Shown here piece by piece: positions 8,125 to 15,681 of a DNA stretch of 64,000 bases. A program made the position numbers and the translations under genes. The notes below the pieces were generated by a model. The model did not search any database and had not been told where the DNA came from. It saw only the letters and a program-made list of their open reading frames with translations. Each line of letters starts with the position of its first letter. The stretch's first letter is position 1. This DNA comes from CAG-791 sp963655255 (GTDB lineage Bacteria > Bacillota > Clostridia > Lachnospirales > Lachnospiraceae), in contig CAVKEB010000004.1 of NCBI GenBank assembly GCA_963655255.1, positions 1 to 64,000 of the forward strand, in the 5' to 3' direction.

Positions 8125-8876
8125 GCCAATACATCCTGCATGTCATAGAGTCCGGCTTCTTTTCCCGCCAGATACCTGGCCGCCGCGATCGCGCCCTTGC
8201 CGAAAATGGCACGGCTGTAGGCCATGTGCGAGAATGTGACGACTTCATCCTGTCCCGCAAAAATCACGTCGTGATCGCCCACGATGGACCCTGCTCGGAC
8301 GGAACTGATTCCGATCTCATTCTTCGGCCGCTTCTCTCTGCGTCCACTCCGGTCATAGACGTAATCGCATTTCTCCTCCAGCGAATCGTTGACCGCGTCC
8401 GCAAGCGCCAGTGCAGTACCGCTGGGCGCATCCAGCTTCTGGTTATGGTGCTTCTCCACAATCTCACAGTCAAAACCAGCTGCCGCGAGCTTCGGCGCAG
8501 CCTCTTTCAGAATATTCAGAAGAAGGTTGATGCCAATCGACATGTTCGCGGATTTGAGGACTGCCGTCTTCTCCGCAGTTTTGTGAAGCTTCTCCATCTG
8601 CTCGTCGGAAAGGCCGGTCGTGCAGACGGCAACCGGCAGCTTCTTCTCCCCGCACCAGTCAAGGAGATGATCCACCGCCCCCGCATTCGAGAAATCAATG
8701 ACGGCATCCGCTTCTTCCTGCACTTCCTCCAGGCTGTGATAAACCGGATAATCCGCATAAGCCTCTCCGCGTGCATCCACGCCGGCGACAATCTTCACGG
8801 ATTCATCCTTCTCCGCCAGCTCCGTGATCATGTGTCCCATCCGGCCGCAGCAGCCATGCATCAGAATTTTTACCAT
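8121..8876 (-). CDS. dapB: 4-hydroxy-tetrahydrodipicolinate reductase
   Basis: A 251-aa NAD(P)H-dependent reductase of the lysine/diaminopimelate pathway. It has the nucleotide-binding start VKILMHGCCGRMGHMI, the catalytic motif EKHHNQKLDAPSGTA and a C terminus with VTFSHMAYSRAIFGKGAIAAA. The start at 8876 follows GGGAGGT. The reading frame stays open 59 codons further upstream across the hairpin element, but that extension is repeat-derived and not part of the protein. It lies downstream of dapA and overlaps hisA. Confidence 0.95.
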   Translation of the reverse strand: MVKILMHGCCGRMGHMITELAEKDESVKIVAGVDARGEAYADYPVYHSLEEVQEEADAVIDFSNAGAVDHLLDWCGEKKLPVAVCTTGLSDEQMEKLHKTAEKTAVLKSANMSIGINLLLNILKEAAPKLAAAGFDCEIVEKHHNQKLDAPSGTALALADAVNDSLEEKCDYVYDRSGRREKRPKNEIGISSVRAGSIVGDHDVIFAGQDEVVTFSHMAYSRAIFGKGAIAAARYLAGKEAGLYDMQDVLA

Positions 8877-8890
8877 ATCGATACCTCCCT

Positions 8891-9018
8891 GAAGCAAAAT
8901 CCGCGATACCAGAGAGAATTTCGCAAAGGCGAATTCTTTCTGTATACAGGGTGCCGCCAAGCGGCACTCTGAGCAGCAGAAGATGCCATCAGACATCTTC
9001 GAGTGCGGCGGTTTTGCC
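8891..9018 (-). repeat. Nested hairpin leader element before dapB
   Basis: Read on the plus strand, GCAAAATCCGC (8894-8904) pairs with GCGGTTTTGC (9008-9017), leaving a single bulged T. Enclosed hairpins are AGAATTTCGC/GGCGAATTCT (8915-8936), AGGGTGCCG/CGGCACTCT (8948-8971, one mismatch) and GAAGATGCC-ATCA-GACATCTTC (8980-9001, one mismatch). On the minus strand the outer stem is followed by TTCAGGGAGGTATCGATATG, so it ends against the dapB Shine-Dalgarno. A separate TGCCACG/CGTGGCA hairpin follows at 9027-9047. Confidence 0.88.
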
Positions 9019-9066
9019 GAATGTGTGCCACGCCTTATCCCGTGGCATTTCAAATACAGAATTTTA

Positions 9067-9960
9067 TTACAGGATTCCCAGCTTCTTCATGGCCTCTTCC
9101 ATCTTCTGCGCCTTTGCAGGCGTCATTTCCGTCAGAGGAAGGCGGAGCGGTCCCGCTTCAAAACCCATGAGATTTACGGCCTTCTTGACCGGAATCGGGT
9201 TGACCTCCGAGAAGAGGCACTCAAAGAGCTCTTCCGTCTCAAACTGAAGCTTCCTTGCCCCGGCAAGATCTCCTGCCCGGAAGGCCGCACACAGGTCATG
9301 CATCTTCTGCGGTGCCACATTCGCCACAACCGAAATCACGCCGAGTCCTCCCACGGACAGGATCGGAACGGTCTGGTCGTCATTTCCGGAGTACAGCTCG
9401 ATATTGCCGTCCGTCAGTGTCATCAGCTTCACAATCTGGCTGAGATCTCCGCAGGCCTCTTTGATGCCAACGATCCCCGACACCTCACGCACCAGTCTTG
9501 CGACCGTCTCCGGCAGAAGGTTCACACCGGTTCTGGAAGGAACGTTGTACATCAGGACAGGCATTCCTTTCCCGGCCTCCGCAACTGCGCGGAAATGCTG
9601 GTACATGCCCTCCTGGGTTCCCTTGTTGTAGTATGGAGTGATCACCAGCGCGGCATCCGCGCCGTACCCGCGGACAGCCTCCGTCAGATTCGCCGCCGTC
9701 TTCGTGCAGTTCGAACCGGTTCCCGCAATCACCGGTACCCGGTGTTTCACATAATCCACAACGAAACGGCACGCCTCCAGGTGTTCTTCCTCCGTCATCG
9801 TTGCGGACTCTCCGGTGGATCCGCAGACTACAATGGCATCCGTGCCGTTCGCAATCTGAAAATCGATAAACTTCGCAAACGCATCATAGTTGATGCTCTG
9901 CTCCGCGTCATCATGAAATGGCGTAACAATCGCCACTGCCGATCCTGTAAATACTGACAT
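9067..9960 (-). CDS. dapA: 4-hydroxy-tetrahydrodipicolinate synthase
   Basis: A 297-aa class I aldolase condensing pyruvate with aspartate semialdehyde. Seen are VAIVTPFHDD at the N terminus, the GTDAIVVCGSTGESATMTEEE pattern around residues 37-57, the tyrosine motif MYNVPSRTGVNL, and the Schiff-base lysine in VGIKEACGDLSQ. The start at 9960 follows GGGAGGT. Seventy-four upstream in-frame codons derive from the hairpin element and are excluded. It is followed by dapB after 190 bp. No lysine riboswitch is recognisable in the leader. Confidence 0.96.
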   Translation of the reverse strand: MSVFTGSAVAIVTPFHDDAEQSINYDAFAKFIDFQIANGTDAIVVCGSTGESATMTEEEHLEACRFVVDYVKHRVPVIAGTGSNCTKTAANLTEAVRGYGADAALVITPYYNKGTQEGMYQHFRAVAEAGKGMPVLMYNVPSRTGVNLLPETVARLVREVSGIVGIKEACGDLSQIVKLMTLTDGNIELYSGNDDQTVPILSVGGLGVISVVANVAPQKMHDLCAAFRAGDLAGARKLQFETEELFECLFSEVNPIPVKKAVNLMGFEAGPLRLPLTEMTPAKAQKMEEAMKKLGIL

Positions 9961-9976
9961 ATTTATACCTCCCTGA

Positions 9977-10137
9977 GGCAAAATCCGCGATACCAGAGAG
10001 AATTTCGCGAAGGCGAATTCTCTCTGTATACAGAGTGCCGCCAAGCGGCACTCTAAGCAGGAGAAGATGTCATCAGACATCTTCGAGTGCAGCGGTTTTG
10101 CCGAATGCGGCAGCCGGTGCGTCAGCACCGATGCTGC
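9977..10137 (-). repeat. Largest nested hairpin leader element, before dapA
   Basis: Outer stem GGCAAAATCCGC (9977-9988) pairs with GCGGTTTTGCC (10092-10102), with one bulged T. It encloses AGAGAGAATTTCGC/GCGAATTCTCTCT (9995-10025, loop GAAG), AGAGTGCCG/CGGCACTCT (10032-10054) and GAAGATGTC-ATCA-GACATCTTC (10063-10084). Beyond it lies GCAGC/GCTGC (10110-10137) enclosing GGTGC-GTCA-GCACC (10116-10129). The loop of that last hairpin contains the stop codon of the upstream gene. On the minus strand the outer stem runs directly into TCAGGGAGGTATAAATATG, the dapA ribosome-binding site. Confidence 0.9.
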
Positions 10138-10667
10138 TGTTCTTCTTTTTCTCGATTCGTTTTCTCTTTCTCGGAGAAGCATCGGAACGCGCTCTCCGTG
10201 ATTTCCTCAATCTCATCCGCAAAACGGCAGAGCCCGTCGTCCATCCGGGTTCCCGTCAGCACCACGTCCGTATCCTCGCGGTGCTCCAGAAGCTCTCCCA
10301 TCTCCTCAAATGTGATGATTCCGTTGTCGATCAGTCCCAGGACATCGTCCATTACAAGAAGATCGCTCTCCCCCGTATCCAGAACCTTTCTCGCGTAGTT
10401 CAGGCCGTTCCGGATATTGGCCGCCTCAATGCTGCGCTCTTCCTCGCTCATCTTCGCCCAGGGAATGTCCGACTTCTCGAAGCGGAACAGCTTGATCTCC
10501 GGTTCCAGCTTCTTATTGAACTCCGAGTCCGAAAGTCCTCGTCCGCGGAAGAACTGGATGATCACGGCATGGCCGCCCTCGGACGCCTTCATCAGCGCAA
10601 GTCCCATGGCCGCCGGTGTTTTCCCATGACCGGTTCCTACAAAAATTCTGACTCTGCCTCTTGCCAT
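10122..10667 (-). CDS. CobO/BtuR-type cob(I)alamin adenosyltransferase-like protein
   Basis: A 181-aa P-loop protein. The Walker A motif FVGTGHGKTPAAMG is at residues 9-22 and a Walker B-like LLVMDDVLG follows near 104. The layout QFFRGRG...E...VLTG-R fits the CobO/BtuR ATP:corrinoid adenosyltransferase family, which makes adenosylcobalamin. Some residues differ from classical CobO (for example DDVLGLIDNG in place of DEI), so substrate assignment is tentative. It lies between telA and dapA, with 22 bp after telA, and its stop codon falls in the loop of a hairpin of the dapA leader element. Confidence 0.8.
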   Translation of the reverse strand: MARGRVRIFVGTGHGKTPAAMGLALMKASEGGHAVIIQFFRGRGLSDSEFNKKLEPEIKLFRFEKSDIPWAKMSEEERSIEAANIRNGLNYARKVLDTGESDLLVMDDVLGLIDNGIITFEEMGELLEHREDTDVVLTGTRMDDGLCRFADEIEEITESAFRCFSEKEKTNREKEEQQHRC

Positions 10668-10689
10668 ATGACAAATCCTCCGCGCAGCC

Positions 10690-11862
10690 TCAGTTCCTTG
10701 CCGCCTCGAGAAGCTTCTGTTTCAGCTCGCTCTCAATCTGCGCCAGCTCACCCTCTGCGGCACGGCGTTTCTCCTTGCCTTCGGTCTGGATTTTCAGAAT
10801 TTCATCCATTGCCGAGATCAGGGTCTGATTGGTGGACTTCAGCGTCTCGATGTCCACAATGCCGCGCTCGGATTCCCGTGCCGTCTCCACCGTCGCCGTC
10901 TTCAGCGCCGCCGCATTCTTCTGCAGGAGCTGATTGGTCATGTCATTGACCTCGCGTTCCGCGCGTGCGGCCTGATTCGCGTGTTCCAGACCGATCGCGA
11001 TCACCATCTGATTCTTCCACAGCGGAATCGTGTTCACGATTGTGGACTGGATCTTCTCCGCCATCACTGTGTCCGAATTCTGCACCATCCGGATCTCCGG
11101 CGCGGTCTGCATCGCAACCGTTCTCGTCAGCTCCAGATCATAGATTTTCTTCTCGAAGCGGTCGCACTGTTCTGCAAGATCCTTGGCCTTCTGTGCATCC
11201 TCCGGAAGTCCGGATTCCTCCGCCTTCTTCTGAAGCTGCGCGAGCTCACCGCTCCGCACTTCTTCCAGCTTCTTCTTGCCGGCCGCGATGTACATCGTCA
11301 GCTCATGGAAATAGCTCAGATTCAGCTCGTACATCTTATCCATCAGATCCGCATCCTTTAACAGCTGAACCTGATGCTTCTCCAGCTCGTCGCTGACCGT
11401 CTGCACGTTGGCTTCCACCTTGGCGTACTTCGTCTTCAGCGCCTCGACCTTATTCGCCTTGCGCTTGAAAAACGCCGAAATTCCCTTTTCATCCTCTGCG
11501 ACATTGAAGTCCTTCAGTTCATTGACAAGGCCGGAAAGCATATTGCCAACCTCACCCATATCCTTGGTCCGGACATTATCAATGGCTTTCTGGGAAAAAT
11601 CCGCCAGCTTCTTCTGCGTACCGACTCCATAATTCAGGATTCCGCTGGTATTGGACAGATCAATCTGCTTCACAAAAGCCTCGACCTGTTCCTTCTCCTC
11701 CGGGGTCAGAACCGCCTCCGGATCCGGAATTGCCTTTTCTTCCGCAGATGCCTCCGCAGCCTTCTTCTCTTCTTGATTCTGGTCCGTCTCCGCAGCTGCG
11801 CCGAACTCCAGTGTCGGTGCCTGCGGTGCCTTTGCAAAACTGCCGAATTCCTCTTCGCTCAT
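10690..11862 (-). CDS. telA: TelA-like toxic anion resistance family protein
   Basis: A 390-aa cytoplasmic, mostly alpha-helical protein of the TelA/KlaA family (toxic anion resistance). It has an acidic, Ala/Glu-rich N terminus (1-50), then a helical core containing VEAFVKQIDLSNTSGILNYG, DLMDKMYELNLSYFHELTMY and IPLWKNQMVIAIGLEH, which are characteristic. The start at 11862 is set by AGGAGGGG just upstream. The partner family XpaC is encoded nearby at 13783 but across a MATE gene on the other strand. Members have been linked to tellurite or envelope stress resistance; the real role is unclear. Confidence 0.92.
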   Translation of the reverse strand: MSEEEFGSFAKAPQAPTLEFGAAAETDQNQEEKKAAEASAEEKAIPDPEAVLTPEEKEQVEAFVKQIDLSNTSGILNYGVGTQKKLADFSQKAIDNVRTKDMGEVGNMLSGLVNELKDFNVAEDEKGISAFFKRKANKVEALKTKYAKVEANVQTVSDELEKHQVQLLKDADLMDKMYELNLSYFHELTMYIAAGKKKLEEVRSGELAQLQKKAEESGLPEDAQKAKDLAEQCDRFEKKIYDLELTRTVAMQTAPEIRMVQNSDTVMAEKIQSTIVNTIPLWKNQMVIAIGLEHANQAARAEREVNDMTNQLLQKNAAALKTATVETARESERGIVDIETLKSTNQTLISAMDEILKIQTEGKEKRRAAEGELAQIESELKQKLLEAARN

Positions 11863-11937
11863 GTTCCCCTCCTGCATTTTCCTGTTCTCTCCCGTAGAAA
11901 TTCTGATTCCCCGGCGTCTCCGGAGCCCGTTTCTTCC

Positions 11938-12048
11938 TTACTTCTTTTTCTTCTTCTCATTCTTGCGGGCGAGCGCAGCCAGCTGCTGCTTCATCCGCTT
12001 TTCCTCTGCTTTCTTGCTGTCCTTATTCTTACTGCCGAATTTGCTCAT
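11938..12048 (-). CDS. 36-aa Lys-rich small protein
   Basis: A small reading frame starting MSKFGSKNKDSKK and ending KNEKKKKK. GGGAG lies 8 nt upstream of its ATG. About 40 percent of its residues are Lys or Arg, and it is predicted to be one charged helix (AEEKRMKQQLAALARK). It is 75 bp upstream of telA on the same strand and immediately downstream of a good promoter, so it is probably co-transcribed with telA. I do not recognise a family. It could be a nucleic acid or ribosome binding peptide, but nothing shows this. Confidence 0.6.
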   Translation of the reverse strand: MSKFGSKNKDSKKAEEKRMKQQLAALARKNEKKKKK

Positions 12049-12096
12049 TCCTGATCTCCCTTTCTTTCCTGTGCAGATCGACGGAAATATCACTTT

Positions 12097-12125
12097 ATTA
12101 TACACGTTCGGTCGTTTTTTGCCTA
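12097..12125 (-). promoter_or_regulatory. Predicted promoter of the small protein-telA operon
   Basis: On the minus strand TAGGCA and a perfect TATAAT are 17 nt apart, 49 bp upstream of the 36-aa gene. The rest of the 12049-12316 divergent gap shows no further feature besides the MATE ribosome-binding site AAAAGGAG. Confidence 0.6.
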
Positions 12126-12316
12126 TGCGGTTCTCATATACGGGCTGCCCGTGTCGGCCGCATCAGAATTTCCGCAGCGATATGATGCAGATGTTCTATT
12201 TCCGGGAGAAAAGCAGCGGGAACATTCCTGCGCAGACGGTAGCATATCTGAAAATCCGTGCTAAACTTGGAATGTCTTTCCAAAAGATCTGATCAATACG
12301 AAAAGGAGCATTCTCA

Positions 12317-13726
12317 ATGCAACATTCCGGCAAACAGGCTGCTGCCGCAATTTCATCCGAACCACGCCCTGCCTCCGATGGAAAAGCGTTTCTCTTCTCC
12401 CCGCAGGATCTCCGCAGACTGATTGTCCCTCTGATCTTCGAGCAGGCTCTCGCCATGACCGTCGGCATGGCCGATACGGTTATGATTTCCGCGGTCGGAG
12501 AGGCCGCGGTTTCCGGCGTCTCCCTCGTTGACATGATCAACAATCTGGTGTTCGCCATCTTCTCCGCGCTTGCAACGGGCGGGGCGGTCGTGACTTCCCA
12601 ATATCTCGGAGCCCGTCATCCGGAGAAGGCCAAGGACTCCGCTTCCCAGCTGCTTCTCACCGTTCTGGCTCTCGGCCTTGCCGTCATGCTGCTGACCATT
12701 GCAGTAAAAGAGCCACTGCTCCGCCTTTTCTTTGGCGGAATTGAGGACGATGTCATGCAGAACGCACTGATTTACTTTCTGATCTCTGCGCTCTCCTTCC
12801 CGTTTCTCGCCGTCTACAACGCGTGCGCCGCGCTGTTCCGCTCCATGGGAAACGCGGCCATCACCCTGAAAACCGCAGTGATCGTCAACATCATCAATGT
12901 TGTCGGCAATGCCATCGGCGTCTTCGTCCTGCATCTGGGAACGGCCGGTGTCGCGATTCCGTCTCTCATTTCCCGTGCCGCAGGCGCTCTGATTCTCTAT
13001 GTGCTTCTCCGCAGGCCCCGGCAGGAAATTTATCTTTCTTCCTTCTTCGTAAAGCCCAGGTGGTCCGTCATCCGCAAAATTCTCTACATCGGAATCCCGA
13101 GCGGCACGGAAAACGGCATTTTCCAGCTCGGCCGGATTCTCGTCGTTTCCATCATCGCCCTGTTCGGCACTTCGCAGATTGCGGCAAACGGTGTTGCCAA
13201 CAGCCTGGACAGCGTCGGCGTCATCATCGGTCAGGCCACCAGCCTTGCCATGATCACCGTCATCGGGCAGTGCGTCGGCGCGGGATCTGAAGTTCAGATC
13301 CGCTATTATCTGAAGAAAATTCTTCTCATCACCTATCTTCCTTCGGTCATTCTGGACGGTTTGCTGATTTTCTTCCTGAATCCGATTCTGTCCGTTTTCA
13401 ACCTCTCACAGGAGGCAACGGTCCTGACCTGGAAGCTCGTTGTCATTCACACGGGCTGCGCCATGTTCCTGTGGCCGCTCGCCTTCGTTTTCCCGAACAT
13501 GCTGCGCGCCTGCAATGATGTCCGCTACACCATGATCGTCTCCATCGCGTCCATGTTCATTTTCCGGATCGTGCTCTCCTACATTCTCGGCGTGAATTTC
13601 GGCATGGGCGCCGTCGGCGTCTGGATCGCCATGGTGGTCGACTGGATCTGCCGCATCACCTTCTTTCTCCTGCGCTACCGGAGCGGAAAGTGGAAGAAGC
13701 TCGCAGGTCTCCCGGCAGATTCTTAA
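12317..13726 (+). CDS. MATE family efflux transporter
   Basis: A 469-aa, 12-helix membrane protein of the multidrug and toxic compound extrusion family, which exports compounds in exchange for Na+ or H+. Recognisable pieces are VPLIFEQALAMTVGMADTVM in the first helix, GGAVVTSQYLGA, SMGNAAITLKTAVIVNIINV, and the second-half counterpart IPSGTENGIFQLGRI. AAAAGGAG lies upstream. The N-terminal 25 residues are an unusual hydrophilic extension. It is on the plus strand between the minus-strand telA and xpaC, converging with xpaC. Its substrate cannot be told. Confidence 0.93.
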   Translation: MQHSGKQAAAAISSEPRPASDGKAFLFSPQDLRRLIVPLIFEQALAMTVGMADTVMISAVGEAAVSGVSLVDMINNLVFAIFSALATGGAVVTSQYLGARHPEKAKDSASQLLLTVLALGLAVMLLTIAVKEPLLRLFFGGIEDDVMQNALIYFLISALSFPFLAVYNACAALFRSMGNAAITLKTAVIVNIINVVGNAIGVFVLHLGTAGVAIPSLISRAAGALILYVLLRRPRQEIYLSSFFVKPRWSVIRKILYIGIPSGTENGIFQLGRILVVSIIALFGTSQIAANGVANSLDSVGVIIGQATSLAMITVIGQCVGAGSEVQIRYYLKKILLITYLPSVILDGLLIFFLNPILSVFNLSQEATVLTWKLVVIHTGCAMFLWPLAFVFPNMLRACNDVRYTMIVSIASMFIFRIVLSYILGVNFGMGAVGVWIAMVVDWICRITFFLLRYRSGKWKKLAGLPADS

Positions 13727-13782
13727 GAATAAAAGGCAGTCCGTTTTTCCCTGCATCCTGATCCTGGTACAACATCTTGAAT

Positions 13783-15330
13783 CTACAGATTCTCTGCCTC
13801 TGAGAGGGGGATTTTCTCGCCTTCGCTGTTCATGACATAGGATTCCTTTTCCGCTTTCGCGGATTCGTTCGCGGCTTTCTTTTCTCCGGAATCCGCGGCA
13901 CGGTCGTCCGCCCCTCCCTCTGCGGCGGTTCCTGCCTTCGCGGCCCAGGCGGAGTCGCCCTCCATCAGGCCGTCCTGCGCCATCATCGTCTTCATGACAT
14001 TGAGATCCGAAGACAAATCCCATGCCTGCTCCTGGAACATATCATCCAGGAGCTTTCCGAAGGCATCGTTGATGATATCCATGGAATCTTCAATCTGACG
14101 CTTTGTTTCACGGATGTTCTCGCCTGCTTCCGGCTGCTCATTCAGCTCCGCATACGCGCCGAGAAGCTTGGTCGTCGTCGGCAGATAGTAATTCATGAGT
14201 TTGCGCAGATCCTTTGCCTTGGACGGATTCTTCTTCACCTGCGCGAAAATCCGGCGCATGATGTCTTCCAGCTGATACAGCTTATCGGACATTTCCTCCG
14301 TGTCGGGAATTCGATCGTTGATCGCACGGATCTGAACAATATAACTCTGACCTTCCGCAAGAAGCGCCGCCTGCTCGGTGCTGTACTGCCTCTGCGCGGC
14401 GGTTCCTGACTTCTGCGCTCCGCGGCTCCTCTCTGCGGCATCCGCACCGGCGGCATGGCTTTCCGCCCTCTCTGCATGCGCCTTCGCTTTTGCCTCCGCA
14501 ACGTTCTTCTCTGCGCGCTCCCAGCTTTCCGCCTGTCCCTGCGGGGCCGATGCGCTTTGCATGGAACGGATTCTCTCTTCTTCCTCACGCTCCCGCCGGG
14601 CTTTCTCCGCGTTCGCATATTCCTTGTACATGCGGTCGGTAAGAATCACTGTGGTCTTATTGCGGTCCAGCACAGCATAAGGCAGATATCCTGCCGCCCG
14701 CATCCGGAGAATGTCGTCACAGACCTCTTCCTCGGAAATGCCGGCCTTCTGGGCGAGCTCCGCCACAGAGAAGTACTCCCGGTTCGTTCCGATCAGTTCG
14801 CCGTACTGATAGTAGCGGCTCACCAGCTTCTGTTCCTTCTTGCCGCTCCTCGCAAGAAGGGCGCAGGCCATCGTGATGACACCAGAGAACAGAGCAAGGG
14901 CGAGGCCGCCCAGCGCACCGCTCCCCTCTCCCGTGACTGCCATCACGACAGCCGCCAGAATCCAGATCGCCGTCATTCCGCCGGGCAGGATTCCCAGCAG
15001 GATTCCGGCAATCCTCTTGCCGCTTCCGCTGCTGCGGCCCGGCCTTCGCTGCAGGAAATAATTCCTGCCCTTTTCCGCGCCAGCCTTCCCGGCAGTTCTG
15101 GCGGTCTTCCGGTCGTTACCCGCGTGCGACGTCTCCGACACCTTTCCGGTGGTCACCGCCTCGGCAAAATTCCTGGCTCCCTGCGCCACTTCCTCGCCGA
15201 ACTGATCTGTCACCTGTGTCACGCGGTCCTTGATGGATCCGCTCAGGCCCGAATAGTCGCCGGATTCCACCGCTCTGGACACATCTTTCATAATGTCGCT
15301 GCCGGCTTTCAGAAAATCATCCATCTCCAT
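13783..15330 (-). CDS. XpaC-like (5-bromo-4-chloroindolyl phosphate hydrolysis) family protein
   Basis: A 515-aa protein. The first 100 residues are hydrophilic, followed by two hydrophobic helices (about 105-165: ILLGILPGGMTAIWILAAVV and ALALFSGVITMACALLA). Then comes a winged-helix-like segment (FSVAELAQKAGISEEEVCDDILRM), a long charged Ala/Glu/Arg-rich coiled coil (about 240-320), and the helical XpaC core (about 325-445, with RKLMNYYLPTTTKLLGAYAEL). The tail is Ala/Glu/Lys-rich. XpaC and TelA proteins are commonly encoded together, and here telA lies 2 kb away. The likely role is envelope stress or membrane binding together with TelA; this is inference. Confidence 0.85.
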   Translation of the reverse strand: MEMDDFLKAGSDIMKDVSRAVESGDYSGLSGSIKDRVTQVTDQFGEEVAQGARNFAEAVTTGKVSETSHAGNDRKTARTAGKAGAEKGRNYFLQRRPGRSSGSGKRIAGILLGILPGGMTAIWILAAVVMAVTGEGSGALGGLALALFSGVITMACALLARSGKKEQKLVSRYYQYGELIGTNREYFSVAELAQKAGISEEEVCDDILRMRAAGYLPYAVLDRNKTTVILTDRMYKEYANAEKARREREEEERIRSMQSASAPQGQAESWERAEKNVAEAKAKAHAERAESHAAGADAAERSRGAQKSGTAAQRQYSTEQAALLAEGQSYIVQIRAINDRIPDTEEMSDKLYQLEDIMRRIFAQVKKNPSKAKDLRKLMNYYLPTTTKLLGAYAELNEQPEAGENIRETKRQIEDSMDIINDAFGKLLDDMFQEQAWDLSSDLNVMKTMMAQDGLMEGDSAWAAKAGTAAEGGADDRAADSGEKKAANESAKAEKESYVMNSEGEKIPLSEAENL

Positions 15331-15374
15331 GGCGAATCCCTCCTCTCGTTCTTATACCCCGCACTCATGCACAG

Positions 15375-15663
15375 TAACATTCCTGATGAAACCAACGGAT
15401 TGCTCCGTGCTGCGCACTCACGCAATCCGCAAAACATCATTCGAGATCCGCGCTGACCGCGCTCCTCTCTCATGTTGTTTTGGCCGCCAAGGTCGGCTGC
15501 ACCAGCATAGTAACTTTCCTGATGAAACCCACGGATTGCTCCGTGCTGCGCACTCACGCAATCCGCAAAACATCATTCGAGGTCCGCGCTATTCGCGCTC
15601 CCCTCTCATGTTGTTTTGGCCGCCAAGGTCATCCGCCCTCATGCAAGCATGGTGCGGATGACC
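15375..15663. repeat. 120-bp direct repeat (2 copies, 136-bp period) plus nested hairpin
   Basis: Copy 1 (15375-15494) and copy 2 (15511-15630) are about 90 percent identical, opening with CTGATGAAAC and ending with GGCCGCCAAGGTC. Each contains CGGATTGC/GCAATCCG around an 18-nt loop. Copy 2 is followed by GGTCATCCGC/GCGGATGACC (15627-15663), which encloses a CATGC/GCATG hairpin. This fills the 15331-15681 gap between xpaC and the argS stop codon, and no gene is visible there. A T run after the last hairpin is on the plus strand, so it is not an obvious argS terminator. Confidence 0.88.
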
Positions 15664-15681
15664 TTTTGCGGCTTGGTTTCA

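Noticed and set aside
9961..10121. Lysine riboswitch before dapA
   Set aside because: The leader is explained by the nested hairpin element and shows none of the conserved L-box core that I could recognise.
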